NCBI RefSeq assembly: GCF_002886045.1
Contig: NZ_CP025791.1
Location: forward strand, 2,433,001-2,497,000
From: Flavivirga eckloniae
Lineage (GTDB): Bacteria; Bacteroidota; Bacteroidia; Flavobacteriales; Flavobacteriaceae
Length of the DNA: 64,000 nucleotides
Reading direction: 5' to 3'
This document shows positions 27,519 through 37,985 of the stretch, in pieces; positions within the stretch are counted from its first letter, which is position 1, and every line of letters begins with the position of its first letter. The notes below the pieces were generated by a model that worked only from the letters and a program-made list of their open reading frames with translations, had not been told where the DNA came from and searched no databases. Both the position numbers and the translations under genes were made by a program.

Positions 27519-30500
27519 TTAAAGTCCGACTGACAGATGAAACATGTATCTTTTTGATGACGGAAATGGTGCCACCTCTATACCAATACCTGCCGCCGCA
27601 GAACCAAAATTCGATACCTCAGGATCGTAACTATCATAATCGAAAACATTGATTAGGTTTCTACCTGAAAAACCTAACTTAACGTCTGAAACATTATCTC
27701 CAAACCATTTATTCAAAGCCCCTTTTGGAACGTTATAATATAACCCAACTTCTCTTAGTTTTAAGTAACTAGCATCTTCTATATATGCATTTGTACCAGC
27801 TTCAAGAGATGAAAGTCTATAAAACCCATTTGGTGTTTTACCTTCCGGATCTAAAGTAAGGTCATCCCAATCATGACTTGTTCCCGAGTCATCTGTAAGA
27901 AGACGTGTTAAGTTTACATTTTCCCCTCCTTTCTTCCAATGCCAAAAAAACGATAAAGTGAAATCCTTATACTTAAAATTATTATTAAAAGACATCTGGA
28001 AATCTGGTTCAGAATCACCAAAAGTAGCAACATTGCCATCTGAATCATTTCCTGCGATTTGAGTAGCACTCTTACCTTCTTCAATTCTAAAAGTACCTAA
28101 ACTAGTACGAAATCCTTGGGTATTAAACGGGTTCACGTTTAACTTGGTGATTTCGGATGTGTTTTTAAAGAAAATAACACCTGTATCCCATGTAAAATCC
28201 CCTTTGTCAAAAACACTTCCATTCAATGCTATTTCTACCCCTCTATTCTCTAATTCACCAGCATTAGCCCAGCGAAATGAAAACCCCGAAGACGCTTGAT
28301 TATCTGCAGAAAGAATTAAATCCTCTACATCTTTTTTATAATAAGTGAATTCTAAAAACAAACGTTTGTTAAATAACCCCATATCAAACCCAAACTCCAG
28401 TTCTTTTTGTCTTTCTGGTTTTATTGTCGGATCACCAAGTGTATTAGATGTTATAATTCCAGCAAAGGGTTTACCATCACCTGGTCTGGTAATTAGTGTA
28501 TTTAAATAACGTGTAAATAAAGCCCCATTAGGCGCAAAATTTCCTGCTTCACCATATGCCGTTCTAAGTTTTAGTTCCATGTCTTCAGGCAAAGTAAATA
28601 GTTTGTGTAATTTAACAGCTACTGATGCCTTAGGGTAATAAAAGAGTTCATTAGCATCACCATTATTTGATGATTTATCACCTCTTATTCCTAACGTTCC
28701 AATAATTTTGTCTTGATAATTTATTTCTTCTTGAATGAAAAACCCAAAATCTTCCTGTTCTAATCTGGTTTGAGAGACTGCTACATTAGTGGATTGATCT
28801 ACATTTGATTCTGAACCAATGAGACCGTTTGAAGTAACTCTAACCGTATTTTGCAAAAACTGATTATTAGTAAGTCCTACCTGAGTTTTAAAACTGATTT
28901 CATTGTTATTCAAATAATTATGAACCAAAAAAGCAGAATAATTAGCATCAGTATTTTTAGTTGTTCCATCTGAAGTTAATCCATCTAGAGGCAATACACC
29001 AGTATTTGGGTTCATAAATTGTAAATCTCTAGGAAAAAAAACAGTCGTCTTAAGCGTATACGTATCTACCCCTGCATTTATAAATAATTTCAGACTTTGC
29101 TTATCATTACTAAATAAGTTAACATCTAAACCTGCTCCTGCAATAATCCTACTAACATCTTCATTGTTAGTCATCACATCACGCGTATGAATTGGGTTTG
29201 AACCTCCATTCTGATTATCTGGATAAATTCCATTAACTGGGAAAAAATCATCCCAGGGTCTAGAAAATAAAGTTGCAAAACCAATGGTTGTTCCATTATT
29301 TTCGTTGTTAAAAAAGCCTCTATCAGCACTTGAAGTAACATAATTACCAGAAAGGTCAATTTTAATATTCTCCGTTATCTTATGATCTACATTTAACCTA
29401 AATGATTTTCTTCCTGCACCTGTTCTTTTAACAATACCCTCCTCTTCATTACTTGTAAAACTTGCAAAAAAGGATGTTTTTTCACTTCCTCCTGAAGCAC
29501 TGAGATTAGTGTTCGTAATAAAGCCTTTTTCTCCATATATTTCCTTTTCCCAATCAACCAATCTACCTGCTGTTTGTGCAGCCGTAAACAATGCACCTGC
29601 ACCTGCGCGACCGCCTATACCTGTTATGGGGTCACCATTTTCAGCTAATTCGGCATTCCATTTTCTAGTTCCTAATAAATTTACGGCTTCATTCCACCCT
29701 AAGGCTTGAGAAAATTTAATTTTTGTTTTTCCTTGCTTACCTCTTTTAGTAGTAATAATAACAACCCCTGCCGCAGCACGAGCCCCATAAATCGCAGAAG
29801 CAGAAGCTCCTTTTAATATCTCGATATTCTCAATATCGTCTGGATTAATATCGGCAATTCTGTTAGAAGCATTATCCTGAGAATCATTTGTTGTAGCTCC
29901 GCCACCGGCAGCACCAGATACTTCGTTTAGTCCTCCTGCAAATACACTATTATTATTTACATAAACACCATCAACAATATATAAAGGTTGTCCGTTGGCA
30001 TTAATGGAAGTTACTCCTCTTAACTTAACCGAGATACCTCCACCTGGTGCTCCCGAAGCCTGTGTGATTTGAGCTCCCACAAATTTACCTGCCATGGCAC
30101 CATCTAAAGTTTGCGGTGGGGTTCGCCCTGCCAAATCATCTGCAGAAATGCTTGCTACCGCATTTGCAGCATTAGTCCGTTTAATTGAGGATGCCAAACC
30201 TGTAATAACGACTTCCTCTAAAGATTCTGCCGATTCTTGTAAAGTAACATTTACGGTTCCTGCTTGCCTTACAACTTCTTCAAGAGTTTCAAATCCTAAA
30301 GAAGAAAACTCTAATGTAACAGGAAAACTGCTAACATTTATACTGTAACGCCCATCAAAATCTGATGTTGCTCCAATATTAGTTCCTTTAATAATAATGT
30401 TTGCCCCTGCTAAAGGCAAATTTGTTGCTCCATCTGTTATTGTTCCCGAAATTTGCTGCGTAAAAGCCATTATGGGAATAAAAAATAACAAGGTTAGGAG

Positions 30501-30527
30501 CAATTTAATTTGTAAAAAATTGCTCAT
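27519..30527 (-). CDS. SusC/RagA-family TonB-linked outer membrane protein
   Basis: I prefer the ATG at 30527 (MSNFLQIKLLLTLLFFIP), which begins a clean signal peptide; earlier in-frame ATGs would add a hydrophilic lead. The roughly 1000-residue protein has an N-terminal carboxypeptidase-regulatory-like domain (QQISGTITDGATNLPLAGANI), a plug domain with LKGASASAIYGARAAAGVVIITTKRGK, and a 22-strand barrel. It imports a substrate handed over by the adjacent SusD. Its N-terminal 70 residues closely resemble those of the next TonB receptor, which points to shared ancestry or domain exchange. Confidence 0.93.
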   Translation of the reverse strand: MSNFLQIKLLLTLLFFIPIMAFTQQISGTITDGATNLPLAGANIIIKGTNIGATSDFDGRYSINVSSFPVTLEFSSLGFETLEEVVRQAGTVNVTLQESAESLEEVVITGLASSIKRTNAANAVASISADDLAGRTPPQTLDGAMAGKFVGAQITQASGAPGGGISVKLRGVTSINANGQPLYIVDGVYVNNNSVFAGGLNEVSGAAGGGATTNDSQDNASNRIADINPDDIENIEILKGASASAIYGARAAAGVVIITTKRGKQGKTKIKFSQALGWNEAVNLLGTRKWNAELAENGDPITGIGGRAGAGALFTAAQTAGRLVDWEKEIYGEKGFITNTNLSASGGSEKTSFFASFTSNEEEGIVKRTGAGRKSFRLNVDHKITENIKIDLSGNYVTSSADRGFFNNENNGTTIGFATLFSRPWDDFFPVNGIYPDNQNGGSNPIHTRDVMTNNEDVSRIIAGAGLDVNLFSNDKQSLKLFINAGVDTYTLKTTVFFPRDLQFMNPNTGVLPLDGLTSDGTTKNTDANYSAFLVHNYLNNNEISFKTQVGLTNNQFLQNTVRVTSNGLIGSESNVDQSTNVAVSQTRLEQEDFGFFIQEEINYQDKIIGTLGIRGDKSSNNGDANELFYYPKASVAVKLHKLFTLPEDMELKLRTAYGEAGNFAPNGALFTRYLNTLITRPGDGKPFAGIITSNTLGDPTIKPERQKELEFGFDMGLFNKRLFLEFTYYKKDVEDLILSADNQASSGFSFRWANAGELENRGVEIALNGSVFDKGDFTWDTGVIFFKNTSEITKLNVNPFNTQGFRTSLGTFRIEEGKSATQIAGNDSDGNVATFGDSEPDFQMSFNNNFKYKDFTLSFFWHWKKGGENVNLTRLLTDDSGTSHDWDDLTLDPEGKTPNGFYRLSSLEAGTNAYIEDASYLKLREVGLYYNVPKGALNKWFGDNVSDVKLGFSGRNLINVFDYDSYDPEVSNFGSAAAGIGIEVAPFPSSKRYMFHLSVGL

Positions 30528-30653
30528 TGTATAATTTTTATTTGAATTAGTCATCGTAAAAGTCAATGACAAAACTTACTCCTAAAGGATAATGAATTGT
30601 ACTAGAGGGATTTAATCAAAGAAAGTCGTCAGATTATTCATTCAAAATATTAT

Positions 30654-30686
30654 ACAAAAAAGCTCCATGAAAATTTCATGGAGCTT
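30654..30686 (-). terminator. Terminator of the 30708 TonB receptor gene
   Basis: AAGCTCCATGAAA (30660-30672) and TTTCATGGAGCTT (30674-30686) form a perfect 13-bp stem. On the minus strand it is followed by a run of T, matching leftward transcription. Confidence 0.85.
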
Positions 30687-30707
30687 ATAAAGCATGTTTT
30701 TTATTTT

Positions 30708-33641
30708 TTACTTCAGTTTAAAACTTAATCTGGCAAACAGAAAACGCCCGCCTATACCAAATTGCTGTGCGCGTCTGGACCAATCAAAACGGCCACTACT
30801 TCTATTGGTTCCTCCATCGGAAAAAACCTCGGCAGCTCTATCTGGATAAACATCTAATAGATTGTTAGCTCCAATGGTTAATGTTAAGCTTTCTGAAGCT
30901 TTATAACCAAGAGATAAATCGGTAACTAGTTTGGTTCCAAAAACCTGTTGCCTGTCTACATTTGTAGTCGCTTCTGTAACCTCTCCAAAATACACATTTC
31001 TTAAAAACACATTAAATTTCCCTGCCGTTAAATTGTTGGTTAAATTCACCTTCGTTCTCGGCACAGCTTCTTCGAGATAAACCCTGCTGTCTTCTGGAAA
31101 ATAAGTACCTACTTTGCCGGCTCTCTCTAACAAATCTGATGCTTTTATATCACCTACTTTTTTTGTTTTGGAAAATGTTCCTGAAAGATCTGATTTTAAG
31201 CTCATATCTGTTCCTATATTCGCCTTGTGCGTAATAACAATGTCTAATCCTTTAGACTCTGTATCGATGGCGTTTGCAAAGAAAGCGGCTCTGGAAGCAT
31301 TTGCCTGAGTTAATAGATTGAACAACTCTAATTGTGGTCCTGAATACACAGGAGGCACACCTCCTGTACCAGTGCCTGCATCTGGAGTTGGCGCAAACTG
31401 GCCTGTATAAACAACACGATCATCAATGGCCACAAAATAACCATCAACAGTTATAGTTAAATTGGCATCTGGCACTTTAGCTGTAAAACCTAAACTTACA
31501 CTTTTAGAAGTTTCTTCCTTTAATTGCGGAATTCCAAGTAACTGTGCTGCTCTACTATCATTAGAAAAAGTTCCTACTTCTTGTGGATCTCCGTTTTGAT
31601 CAAATATGGTAGATGTAGAATTAAAGTTTAACTGATGTAGTGAAGGTGCTCTAAAACCAGTATTTAAGGCTGCTCGAATATTAATATTTTCATTTGCTTT
31701 AAACAAGGTGGCTAACTTAAAGTTGATTGTAGAACCAAAATCTGAATAGTTTTCAAAACGTGTTGCAAAGCTCGCTAAAAATGCTTCCGAAAAATCTGCC
31801 TCTAAATCAAAGTACCCTGCTACACTACTACGTCCTCTGGATAATTCATTATTAGGACTAAACCCAGGAAATACCTGAGAACCGCCAGGTCTGGAATCAC
31901 CAAAAAAATCTTCCGCTGGATTTTGTGTTGATAACGTAATCACTTGTCCGTCTGCCGTATATTGCGCATAAGATGCTTCTTCTCCTGCTTCAATTTCATA
32001 ATTTTCTAATCTGTATTCTGCTCCAAACGCGACATTAAGTCCATCAAGAATACCATCATAAAATTTATTAATATCGAGATTGACTGTATTCTGCATAAAA
32101 TTGAAACCACCAGCATCAAATGTTGTTGGAGATGCATTTTGTTGTGATGCATTAAAGGTATTACCTATAGTGTATAAAAAGGCATTCTTCCCCCAGGTAT
32201 TACTTAAATCGACATTCCAATCATTTATTTTACCTCTTATTCCAACAGCTAGAGATTTGTCTGAAATTGTTGAATTAATCTCAGGTAAAAACCCATTAAT
32301 GTAAGCTGGAGTATAGGTTCTACTTTGGTTCGGCAATCTGTAGAACCCGGCTGAATTTCCTTTTCTTGAACTTGCTCCTGCAAAAGAATAAAATTCGGTA
32401 CCATTGTCATCCAACGGCAACGATAAGTTAGCAAAAAACCGTCCTCCCCTTACTTCTGATTGACCAACACGCATGTTAAAATCACTCCTCACTAATCCTC
32501 TGGCTGCTAATTCCGCATCGGTATTATCGGCATTTAAAATAGTCCGCAAATCTGCTTTAGTGCTCGCTCCTCCTAAATTAATACCGGCTGCATTGGCATA
32601 TTGTATAACGTCTGCTACATCATCATCCAACAGATCCGATAAATTATAACCATCATTATTTGCAAATCGTTCAACTGTGTTATACAGATTGAAAACATTT
32701 CCTTCCCATGATTTCATTCTACTGTAGTCTTCTCTAAAATCGAAATCTCCGGTAAAATTTATGAACCCTCCATTTTCACCCAAAGGCACCCCATAATTAG
32801 CACTAATATTAACAGTTTCTCCATCAACACCTCCGGTTTGATTATTTGCATTTTTAGCAAAATGTGCTCCAGTAGTCACGTTTAAAGCAAGCGTATTTAC
32901 CTCCTGACTTAAAACAATATTGATAACTCCCGCTATAGCATCCGATCCGTACTGCGCAGCTGCTCCATCACGCAATACCTCCAATCGCTGAATGGCTGCA
33001 GATGGTATGGCATTTAAATCGGTTCCTACACTACCACGACCAAAAGTTCCGTTAACATTAATTAAAGAAGAGTTATGTCTTCGTTTTCCATTGATTAATA
33101 CAAGTACTTGATCTGGTCCTAAGCCTCTCAAAGATGCAGGATCTATATGATCGGTACCATCGGAAATGGTTTGGGTATTCGATGTAAATGATGGTGCCAC
33201 AAAATTCAAGATTTGATTTAAATTAACTTGTGGTGCTTGCGATGTAAGTTCGGAAACATCAATCACATCAACAGGAACTGGTGTATTTACTGCTGTTCTA
33301 TTTGGGTTTCTCGACCCGATTAATATAACTTCGTCTAAAGCAACGCCTTCTTCGAGTTTTATTATAATGCTTTGGGAGGCAGAAGATACGGTAACCTCTT
33401 GGGTATCGTATCCTACCGAAGACACCACCAAAACTACTGGAAAGTTCTCTACGGTTAAACTAAAATTCCCATCAAAATCTGAAACCGCCCCTGTAGCGGT
33501 TCCTTTAATAATAATATTTGCCCCAGGTAAGGACAAATTCGTCGCAGCATCTGTTATAGTTCCCGAAATCTGCTGAGTAAAAGCAATTGAGGGTAAAATA
33601 AGTAACAAAGCCAGAATTTTAAATTGTAAAAGTTTGCTCAT
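30708..33641 (-). CDS. TonB-dependent receptor (not SusC type)
   Basis: The ATG at 33641 (MSKLLQFKILALLLILPSIAF) gives the proper signal peptide and about 977 residues. A carboxypeptidase-regulatory-like domain (QQISGTITDAATNLSLPGANI) precedes a plug with VLVLINGKRRHNSSLINVNG and LRDGAAAQYGSDAIAGVINIVLS. The barrel ends with a C-terminal aromatic/beta signature. No SusD or enzyme gene goes with it, and a terminator closes it off from the SusCD pair, so it is a single-gene unit. The ligand is unknown. Confidence 0.9.
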   Translation of the reverse strand: MSKLLQFKILALLLILPSIAFTQQISGTITDAATNLSLPGANIIIKGTATGAVSDFDGNFSLTVENFPVVLVVSSVGYDTQEVTVSSASQSIIIKLEEGVALDEVILIGSRNPNRTAVNTPVPVDVIDVSELTSQAPQVNLNQILNFVAPSFTSNTQTISDGTDHIDPASLRGLGPDQVLVLINGKRRHNSSLINVNGTFGRGSVGTDLNAIPSAAIQRLEVLRDGAAAQYGSDAIAGVINIVLSQEVNTLALNVTTGAHFAKNANNQTGGVDGETVNISANYGVPLGENGGFINFTGDFDFREDYSRMKSWEGNVFNLYNTVERFANNDGYNLSDLLDDDVADVIQYANAAGINLGGASTKADLRTILNADNTDAELAARGLVRSDFNMRVGQSEVRGGRFFANLSLPLDDNGTEFYSFAGASSRKGNSAGFYRLPNQSRTYTPAYINGFLPEINSTISDKSLAVGIRGKINDWNVDLSNTWGKNAFLYTIGNTFNASQQNASPTTFDAGGFNFMQNTVNLDINKFYDGILDGLNVAFGAEYRLENYEIEAGEEASYAQYTADGQVITLSTQNPAEDFFGDSRPGGSQVFPGFSPNNELSRGRSSVAGYFDLEADFSEAFLASFATRFENYSDFGSTINFKLATLFKANENINIRAALNTGFRAPSLHQLNFNSTSTIFDQNGDPQEVGTFSNDSRAAQLLGIPQLKEETSKSVSLGFTAKVPDANLTITVDGYFVAIDDRVVYTGQFAPTPDAGTGTGGVPPVYSGPQLELFNLLTQANASRAAFFANAIDTESKGLDIVITHKANIGTDMSLKSDLSGTFSKTKKVGDIKASDLLERAGKVGTYFPEDSRVYLEEAVPRTKVNLTNNLTAGKFNVFLRNVYFGEVTEATTNVDRQQVFGTKLVTDLSLGYKASESLTLTIGANNLLDVYPDRAAEVFSDGGTNRSSGRFDWSRRAQQFGIGGRFLFARLSFKLK

Positions 33642-33821
33642 AATGTTGTTTTTTATTTGAATTAGTCTTCTTAAATATCCAAAAAAAATACGAATACTCA
33701 TAGTTATTAAGTCAGAAAAACCATATTTTAATAAAAAACAAGAGCAATCCTTAAGAATACAACAAATTCACTTTTACTTAAATCTTTGTAAAAAAGGTTA
33801 CACTACAAAGTAATATCTTTA

Positions 33822-33829
33822 TAAATTTG
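33822..33829 (+). promoter_or_regulatory. -7 promoter element of aspS
   Basis: TAAATTTG fits the Bacteroidota -7 consensus TAnnTTTG and lies 77 bases before the chosen aspS start. The leader between them contains a short TAGGTT/AACCTA stem (33847-33870). No clear -33 TTTG is at the usual spacing. Confidence 0.45.
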
Positions 33830-33905
33830 CAATCTGTTTAATGCATTAGGTTCACCGTTCAATTAACCTAGAATAGAGGTGAGAAATGCAATTCAATTTT
33901 CAACT

Positions 33906-35660
33906 ATGTATAGAAGCCATAATTGTGGTGAATTAAACGCTACAAATGTAAATGAAGAAGTAACCCTTTCTGGTTGGGTTCAAAAATCTCGCGACAAAGG
34001 ATTCATTGTTTGGGTCGATTTACGAGATCGTTACGGTATTACGCAATTGGTTTTTGATGAAGAACGTACTTCACAAGATATGCTTCAAAAAGCGCAAAAA
34101 CTAGGTCGTGAATTCGTAATTCAGGTTAAAGGGACTGTGATTGAGCGTGCCTCAAAAAACCCAAACATGCCAACTGGAGATATTGAAATATTGGTTTCTG
34201 AACTGAACATTTTAAATGAAGCTATACTTCCTCCTTTTACCATTGAAGATGAAACTGATGGTGGTGAAGACTTGCGTATGAAATACCGTTATCTGGATAT
34301 TCGTAGAAATCCGGTAAAAGACAGCTTGATTTTTAGACATAAAGTTACTCAAGAAGTTAGGAACTATTTATCTAAGGAAGGCTTTATCGAAGTTGAAACA
34401 CCTTATTTAATTAAGTCGACACCAGAAGGTGCTCGAGATTTTGTTGTACCATCACGTATGAACGAAGGGCAATTTTACGCCTTACCACAATCGCCACAAA
34501 CTTTTAAGCAACTACTTATGGTTGGCGGCATGGATAAATATTTCCAGATTGTAAAATGCTTTAGAGATGAAGATTTACGTGCAGACAGACAACCTGAGTT
34601 CACGCAAATAGATTGCGAAATGGCTTTTATAGAGCAAGAAGATATTTTAAATGCTTTTGAAGGCTTAACACGTCATTTATTAAAAGAAGTAAATGGTGTT
34701 GAAGTAGACAAATTCCCAAGAATGCTTTATGATGATGCTATGCGATTGTATGGTAATGATAAACCAGACATTCGTTTTGGTATGGAGTTTGGCGAACTAA
34801 ATAGTGTTGCTCAACATAAAGACTTTAATGTTTTTAATAATGCAGAATTAGTTGTTGGTATTGCTGTGCCTGGAGGAAACTGTTATACTAGAAAGGAAAT
34901 AGACAAGCTCATCGATTGGGTAAAACGCCCGCAAGTAGGTGCGCTAGGAATGGTTTATTGCCGTTGTAACGATGATGGTTCCTATAAATCTTCTGTAGAT
35001 AAGTTTTACGATCAGGATGACTTGGCCAAATGGGCAGAAGTTACTGGCGCCCAAAAAGGTGATTTAATTTGTGTGTTATCTGGTGATAAAAACAAAGTGC
35101 GCTCGCAATTAAGCGCTTTACGTATGGAATTGGCAGAACGTTTGGGCTTGCGTAAACCAGACGAATTTGCGCCACTTTGGGTTATGGATTTCCCTCTATT
35201 GGAATGGGATGAAGAAACCGAACGGTACCATGCCATGCATCACCCGTTTACATCACCAAAACCAGGGCAGTTAGAATTATTAAAAACAAATCCGGGAGAT
35301 GTTAAGGCCAATGCTTACGATTTAGTTTTAAACGGAAACGAAATAGGTGGAGGTTCCATAAGAATTCACGATAAAGAAACCCAATCTTTAATGTTTGATT
35401 ATTTAGGGTTTACACCAGAAGAAGCCAAAGCACAATTCGGTTTCTTAATGGATGCTTTTCAATATGGTGCACCGCCACACGGTGGCTTAGCTTTTGGATT
35501 GGATAGATTGGTAGCTATTTTAGGTGGACAGGAAACTATTAGAGACTTTATCGCATTCCCTAAAAACAACTCGGGACGTGATGTTATGATTGATGCTCCT
35601 GCTCCAATTGACGATGAACAGTTAACAGAATTAAGTTTAAAACTTAATTTGGAATCATAA
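33906..35660 (+). CDS. aspS: Aspartyl-tRNA synthetase
   Basis: The start at 33906 ([11 protein letters not shown]) matches the usual beginning of bacterial AspRS; an in-frame ATG at 33879 would add nine residues not seen in the family. The 584-residue enzyme has the N-terminal OB-fold, the class II motif 2 ([18 protein letters not shown]), the bacterial GAD insertion and motif 3 ([15 protein letters not shown]). It charges tRNA-Asp in the cytoplasm. A terminator follows directly. Confidence 0.97.
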   Translation: MYRSHNCGELNATNVNEEVTLSGWVQKSRDKGFIVWVDLRDRYGITQLVFDEERTSQDMLQKAQKLGREFVIQVKGTVIERASKNPNMPTGDIEILVSELNILNEAILPPFTIEDETDGGEDLRMKYRYLDIRRNPVKDSLIFRHKVTQEVRNYLSKEGFIEVETPYLIKSTPEGARDFVVPSRMNEGQFYALPQSPQTFKQLLMVGGMDKYFQIVKCFRDEDLRADRQPEFTQIDCEMAFIEQEDILNAFEGLTRHLLKEVNGVEVDKFPRMLYDDAMRLYGNDKPDIRFGMEFGELNSVAQHKDFNVFNNAELVVGIAVPGGNCYTRKEIDKLIDWVKRPQVGALGMVYCRCNDDGSYKSSVDKFYDQDDLAKWAEVTGAQKGDLICVLSGDKNKVRSQLSALRMELAERLGLRKPDEFAPLWVMDFPLLEWDEETERYHAMHHPFTSPKPGQLELLKTNPGDVKANAYDLVLNGNEIGGGSIRIHDKETQSLMFDYLGFTPEEAKAQFGFLMDAFQYGAPPHGGLAFGLDRLVAILGGQETIRDFIAFPKNNSGRDVMIDAPAPIDDEQLTELSLKLNLES

Positions 35661-35665
35661 AATTT

Positions 35666-35692
35666 AAATCCTGCTTTTTGCAGGATTTTTTT
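35666..35692 (+). terminator. Terminator of aspS
   Basis: AAATCCTGC (35666-35674) and GCAGGATTT (35680-35688) form a perfect 9-bp stem with a T5 loop and a T tail. Confidence 0.85.
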
Positions 35693-35706
35693 ATTAACTT
35701 TATAAT

Positions 35707-37494
35707 ATGCCTCTGAGTACTAAAAGTCTTTTACGAAAGTTTTTAATCTGGAAATACAAGCATATTTCTGAACGCCAGTTTATTTACATTCTTAGTATTT
35801 TTGTTGGTTTTTTAGCAGGAATGGGTACCGTGCTTCTAAAAAACTTCACACACTATATTCAATTACTTTTCGAACTGGATTTCTTTAACAACTACCAAAA
35901 TTCGCTGTATTTCATTTTACCTATTATTGGTCTTTTAATTGTCTATATCATAAAGCAAACCTGGCTAAAAAAGCATATAGGCCATGGTATTTCTTCTACT
36001 TTATATGCTATTTCAAAATTAAACGGAATTATTCCGAGGTATAATATTTATGCTGGATTAATAACGGCTCCTTTAACTGCCGGTTTTGGTGGATCGGTGG
36101 GGTTACAGGGACCAGCTGTTAGTGTAGGATCTGCATTAGGGTCGAATGCAGCTCGTTTGTTCCATATGAACACAAAAACGAGAATGCTTTTAATTGGTTG
36201 TGCGGCAGCTGGTGCTATGGCATCTATGTTTAAAGCGCCTATTGCGGCTATTATTTTTGCTATTGAAGTATTTAGTCTGGATATTGCTTTTACCTCGTTA
36301 GTACCACTTTTATTAGCATCTGTTTCTGCTGTGGTAACTTCTTATATGTTTTTGGGCACCGATATCTTATTGCGATTTGAATTAACCGATAAATTTGAAG
36401 TTAACGATATTGTATTCTATATCCTTTTAGCACTTGTTACCAGCTTGGCTTCGGTATATTTTTCGAAAGTGTTTTTTGGAATTACTAACTTCTTTAAACA
36501 ATTTAAAAGTAGAGCCAAACGGCTATTAATTGGAGGGGTTGCAATTGGCTCCATGCTATACGTTATTCCGCCACTTTATGGTGAGGGGTATGGTATTATG
36601 AACAATCTTTTAAAAGGTGATCATTTATCTGCTATTGGTACAACACCTTTTGATTTAGATTTATCGAATATCTGGATTGTTATCGGTTTACTGGTTGGTA
36701 TTGCTATATTTAAAGCTATTGCTATGACGACCACTTTTGGTGCTGGTGGTGTTGGCGGTGTTTTTATTCCAACACTTGTTATGGGTAGTGCCCTAGGAAA
36801 TGCTTTTGCAAAAATCATCAATAATGTCGGTTTGGGTTTTCATGTATCCGAATCGAATTTCACTTTAATTGGTATGACGGGCTTAATGGCCGGTGTGCTA
36901 CATGCCCCACTTACGGCGATCTTCCTCATCGCTGAAATTACTGGAGGATATGAGCTGTTTGTGCCTTTAATGATCGTTTCAACCATTTCTTTTGCCATGA
37001 CTAAATATTATGTATCTCATTCTATTTATACCCTTAGACTGGCAGAACGTGGTGAGTTAATGACTCATGATAAGGATCAAAATGTACTAATGGTTTTGGA
37101 TATTGATAAGGTAATAGAAACCAATTTTATCATATTAAAGCCGGAAATGAAACTTGGTGATATATTGAAAAATGCTGTTGCTAAATCTTCCAGAAATCAT
37201 TTTCCCGTGGTGAATGATGAACATGAATTTTTAGGGGTTATCCGTTTAGATGATGTTAGGCATATTATGTTTAACTCTCAACTTTATAATAAAGTAGATG
37301 CCTCAAGTTTAATGCACGCCGATGCAGATATTATTATTTACGAGGAACATTCCATGAATGATATTATGGATAAGTTTAAAACCAGTGGTGCATGGAACTT
37401 ACCGGTTGTTAAACATGGTAAATATTATGGGTATATCTCAAAATCTAAATTATTAACGGCTTACAGGCAACAATTGATTAATTTTACGCAATAA
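35707..37494 (+). CDS. ClC-family chloride channel/transporter with CBS domains
   Basis: The 595-residue protein has the ClC membrane fold (about residues 20-440) and a C-terminal pair of CBS domains (about 455-590). Selectivity-filter segments can be seen: GFGGSVGLQGPAVSVGS, FKAPIAAIIFAIEVF and GAGGVGGVFIPTLVMG. The residue at the position of the external gating glutamate (E148 of E. coli ClC, in GREGP) is a glutamine here, Q134 in GLQGP. The internal glutamate of AIEVF is kept. In known ClCs this change favours uncoupled chloride conduction, so it may act as a channel; that is inference. Confidence 0.9.
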   Translation: MPLSTKSLLRKFLIWKYKHISERQFIYILSIFVGFLAGMGTVLLKNFTHYIQLLFELDFFNNYQNSLYFILPIIGLLIVYIIKQTWLKKHIGHGISSTLYAISKLNGIIPRYNIYAGLITAPLTAGFGGSVGLQGPAVSVGSALGSNAARLFHMNTKTRMLLIGCAAAGAMASMFKAPIAAIIFAIEVFSLDIAFTSLVPLLLASVSAVVTSYMFLGTDILLRFELTDKFEVNDIVFYILLALVTSLASVYFSKVFFGITNFFKQFKSRAKRLLIGGVAIGSMLYVIPPLYGEGYGIMNNLLKGDHLSAIGTTPFDLDLSNIWIVIGLLVGIAIFKAIAMTTTFGAGGVGGVFIPTLVMGSALGNAFAKIINNVGLGFHVSESNFTLIGMTGLMAGVLHAPLTAIFLIAEITGGYELFVPLMIVSTISFAMTKYYVSHSIYTLRLAERGELMTHDKDQNVLMVLDIDKVIETNFIILKPEMKLGDILKNAVAKSSRNHFPVVNDEHEFLGVIRLDDVRHIMFNSQLYNKVDASSLMHADADIIIYEEHSMNDIMDKFKTSGAWNLPVVKHGKYYGYISKSKLLTAYRQQLINFTQ

Positions 37495-37495
37495 T

Positions 37496-37625
37496 GAGGC
37501 TGCCTAAAAAGTAAACTTGACATTATATTGAGCTTATCTAAATATATTTATACTACCGATAATCAAGATCGGTTTCGACAAGCTCAACCTGACAGATCAA
37601 ATTATAAAGACTTTTTAGACCTCTT
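37496..37625. repeat. Nested inverted repeat after the ClC gene
   Basis: CTAAAAAGT (37504-37512) and ACTTTTTAG (37610-37618) form the outer arms. TTGAGCTT (37528-37535) and AAGCTCAA (37580-37587) form the inner arms. The inner part is related to the GTCGAAA/TTTCGAC repeat at 14104-14164. Confidence 0.7.
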
Positions 37626-37648
37626 GTAATTATCTCACTTTTAAACTA

Positions 37649-37879
37649 ATGAAATATATTATTCTCATATTGTTTTTAGCGGCTTTTGGAAGCATTGTTA
37701 CCGGCTTTATCATAGACCATGAATGGTCTCAAAAACTCATTGGTTTTGGTGTTGTTGGGTTATTTGTTGTTGTGTTTCCTTTATTTTCTTATTACCGTTG
37801 GAAAGACAAGGATATTAAAGATTATATGCTTACTAAAGAGAATTTGGATAAGATGCGTGAACGTGAAAAGAAAAGTTAA
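37649..37879 (+). CDS. Small two-TM membrane protein, unknown function
   Basis: The 76-residue protein has two hydrophobic segments (about residues 2-20 and 32-50) and a charged C-terminal tail rich in K, D and E (WKDKDIKDYMLTKENLDKMREREKK). I do not recognise the family. It stands alone between a repeat and an unrelated gene. The membrane topology supports a real gene. Confidence 0.65.
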   Translation: MKYIILILFLAAFGSIVTGFIIDHEWSQKLIGFGVVGLFVVVFPLFSYYRWKDKDIKDYMLTKENLDKMREREKKS

Positions 37880-37985
37880 CAACTGAGTTTGATTGACAAA
37901 TAAATTATTTACATCTATATACCGCTATATTAAAGCTTAATGTATTATATCTAGCCTCATAACCAAAGAAGAAGAATAAAACTAT

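Noticed and set aside
30528-30572. Longer N-terminus for the SusC protein
   Set aside because: It adds a polar stretch ahead of a complete signal peptide that begins at 30527.
37492-37505. Match of TAATGAGGCTGCCT between 37492-37505 and the hairpin at 57195-57209 as evidence of a shared element
   Set aside because: Only 14 bases match and the flanks differ; it is probably a chance or very diverged repeat similarity.
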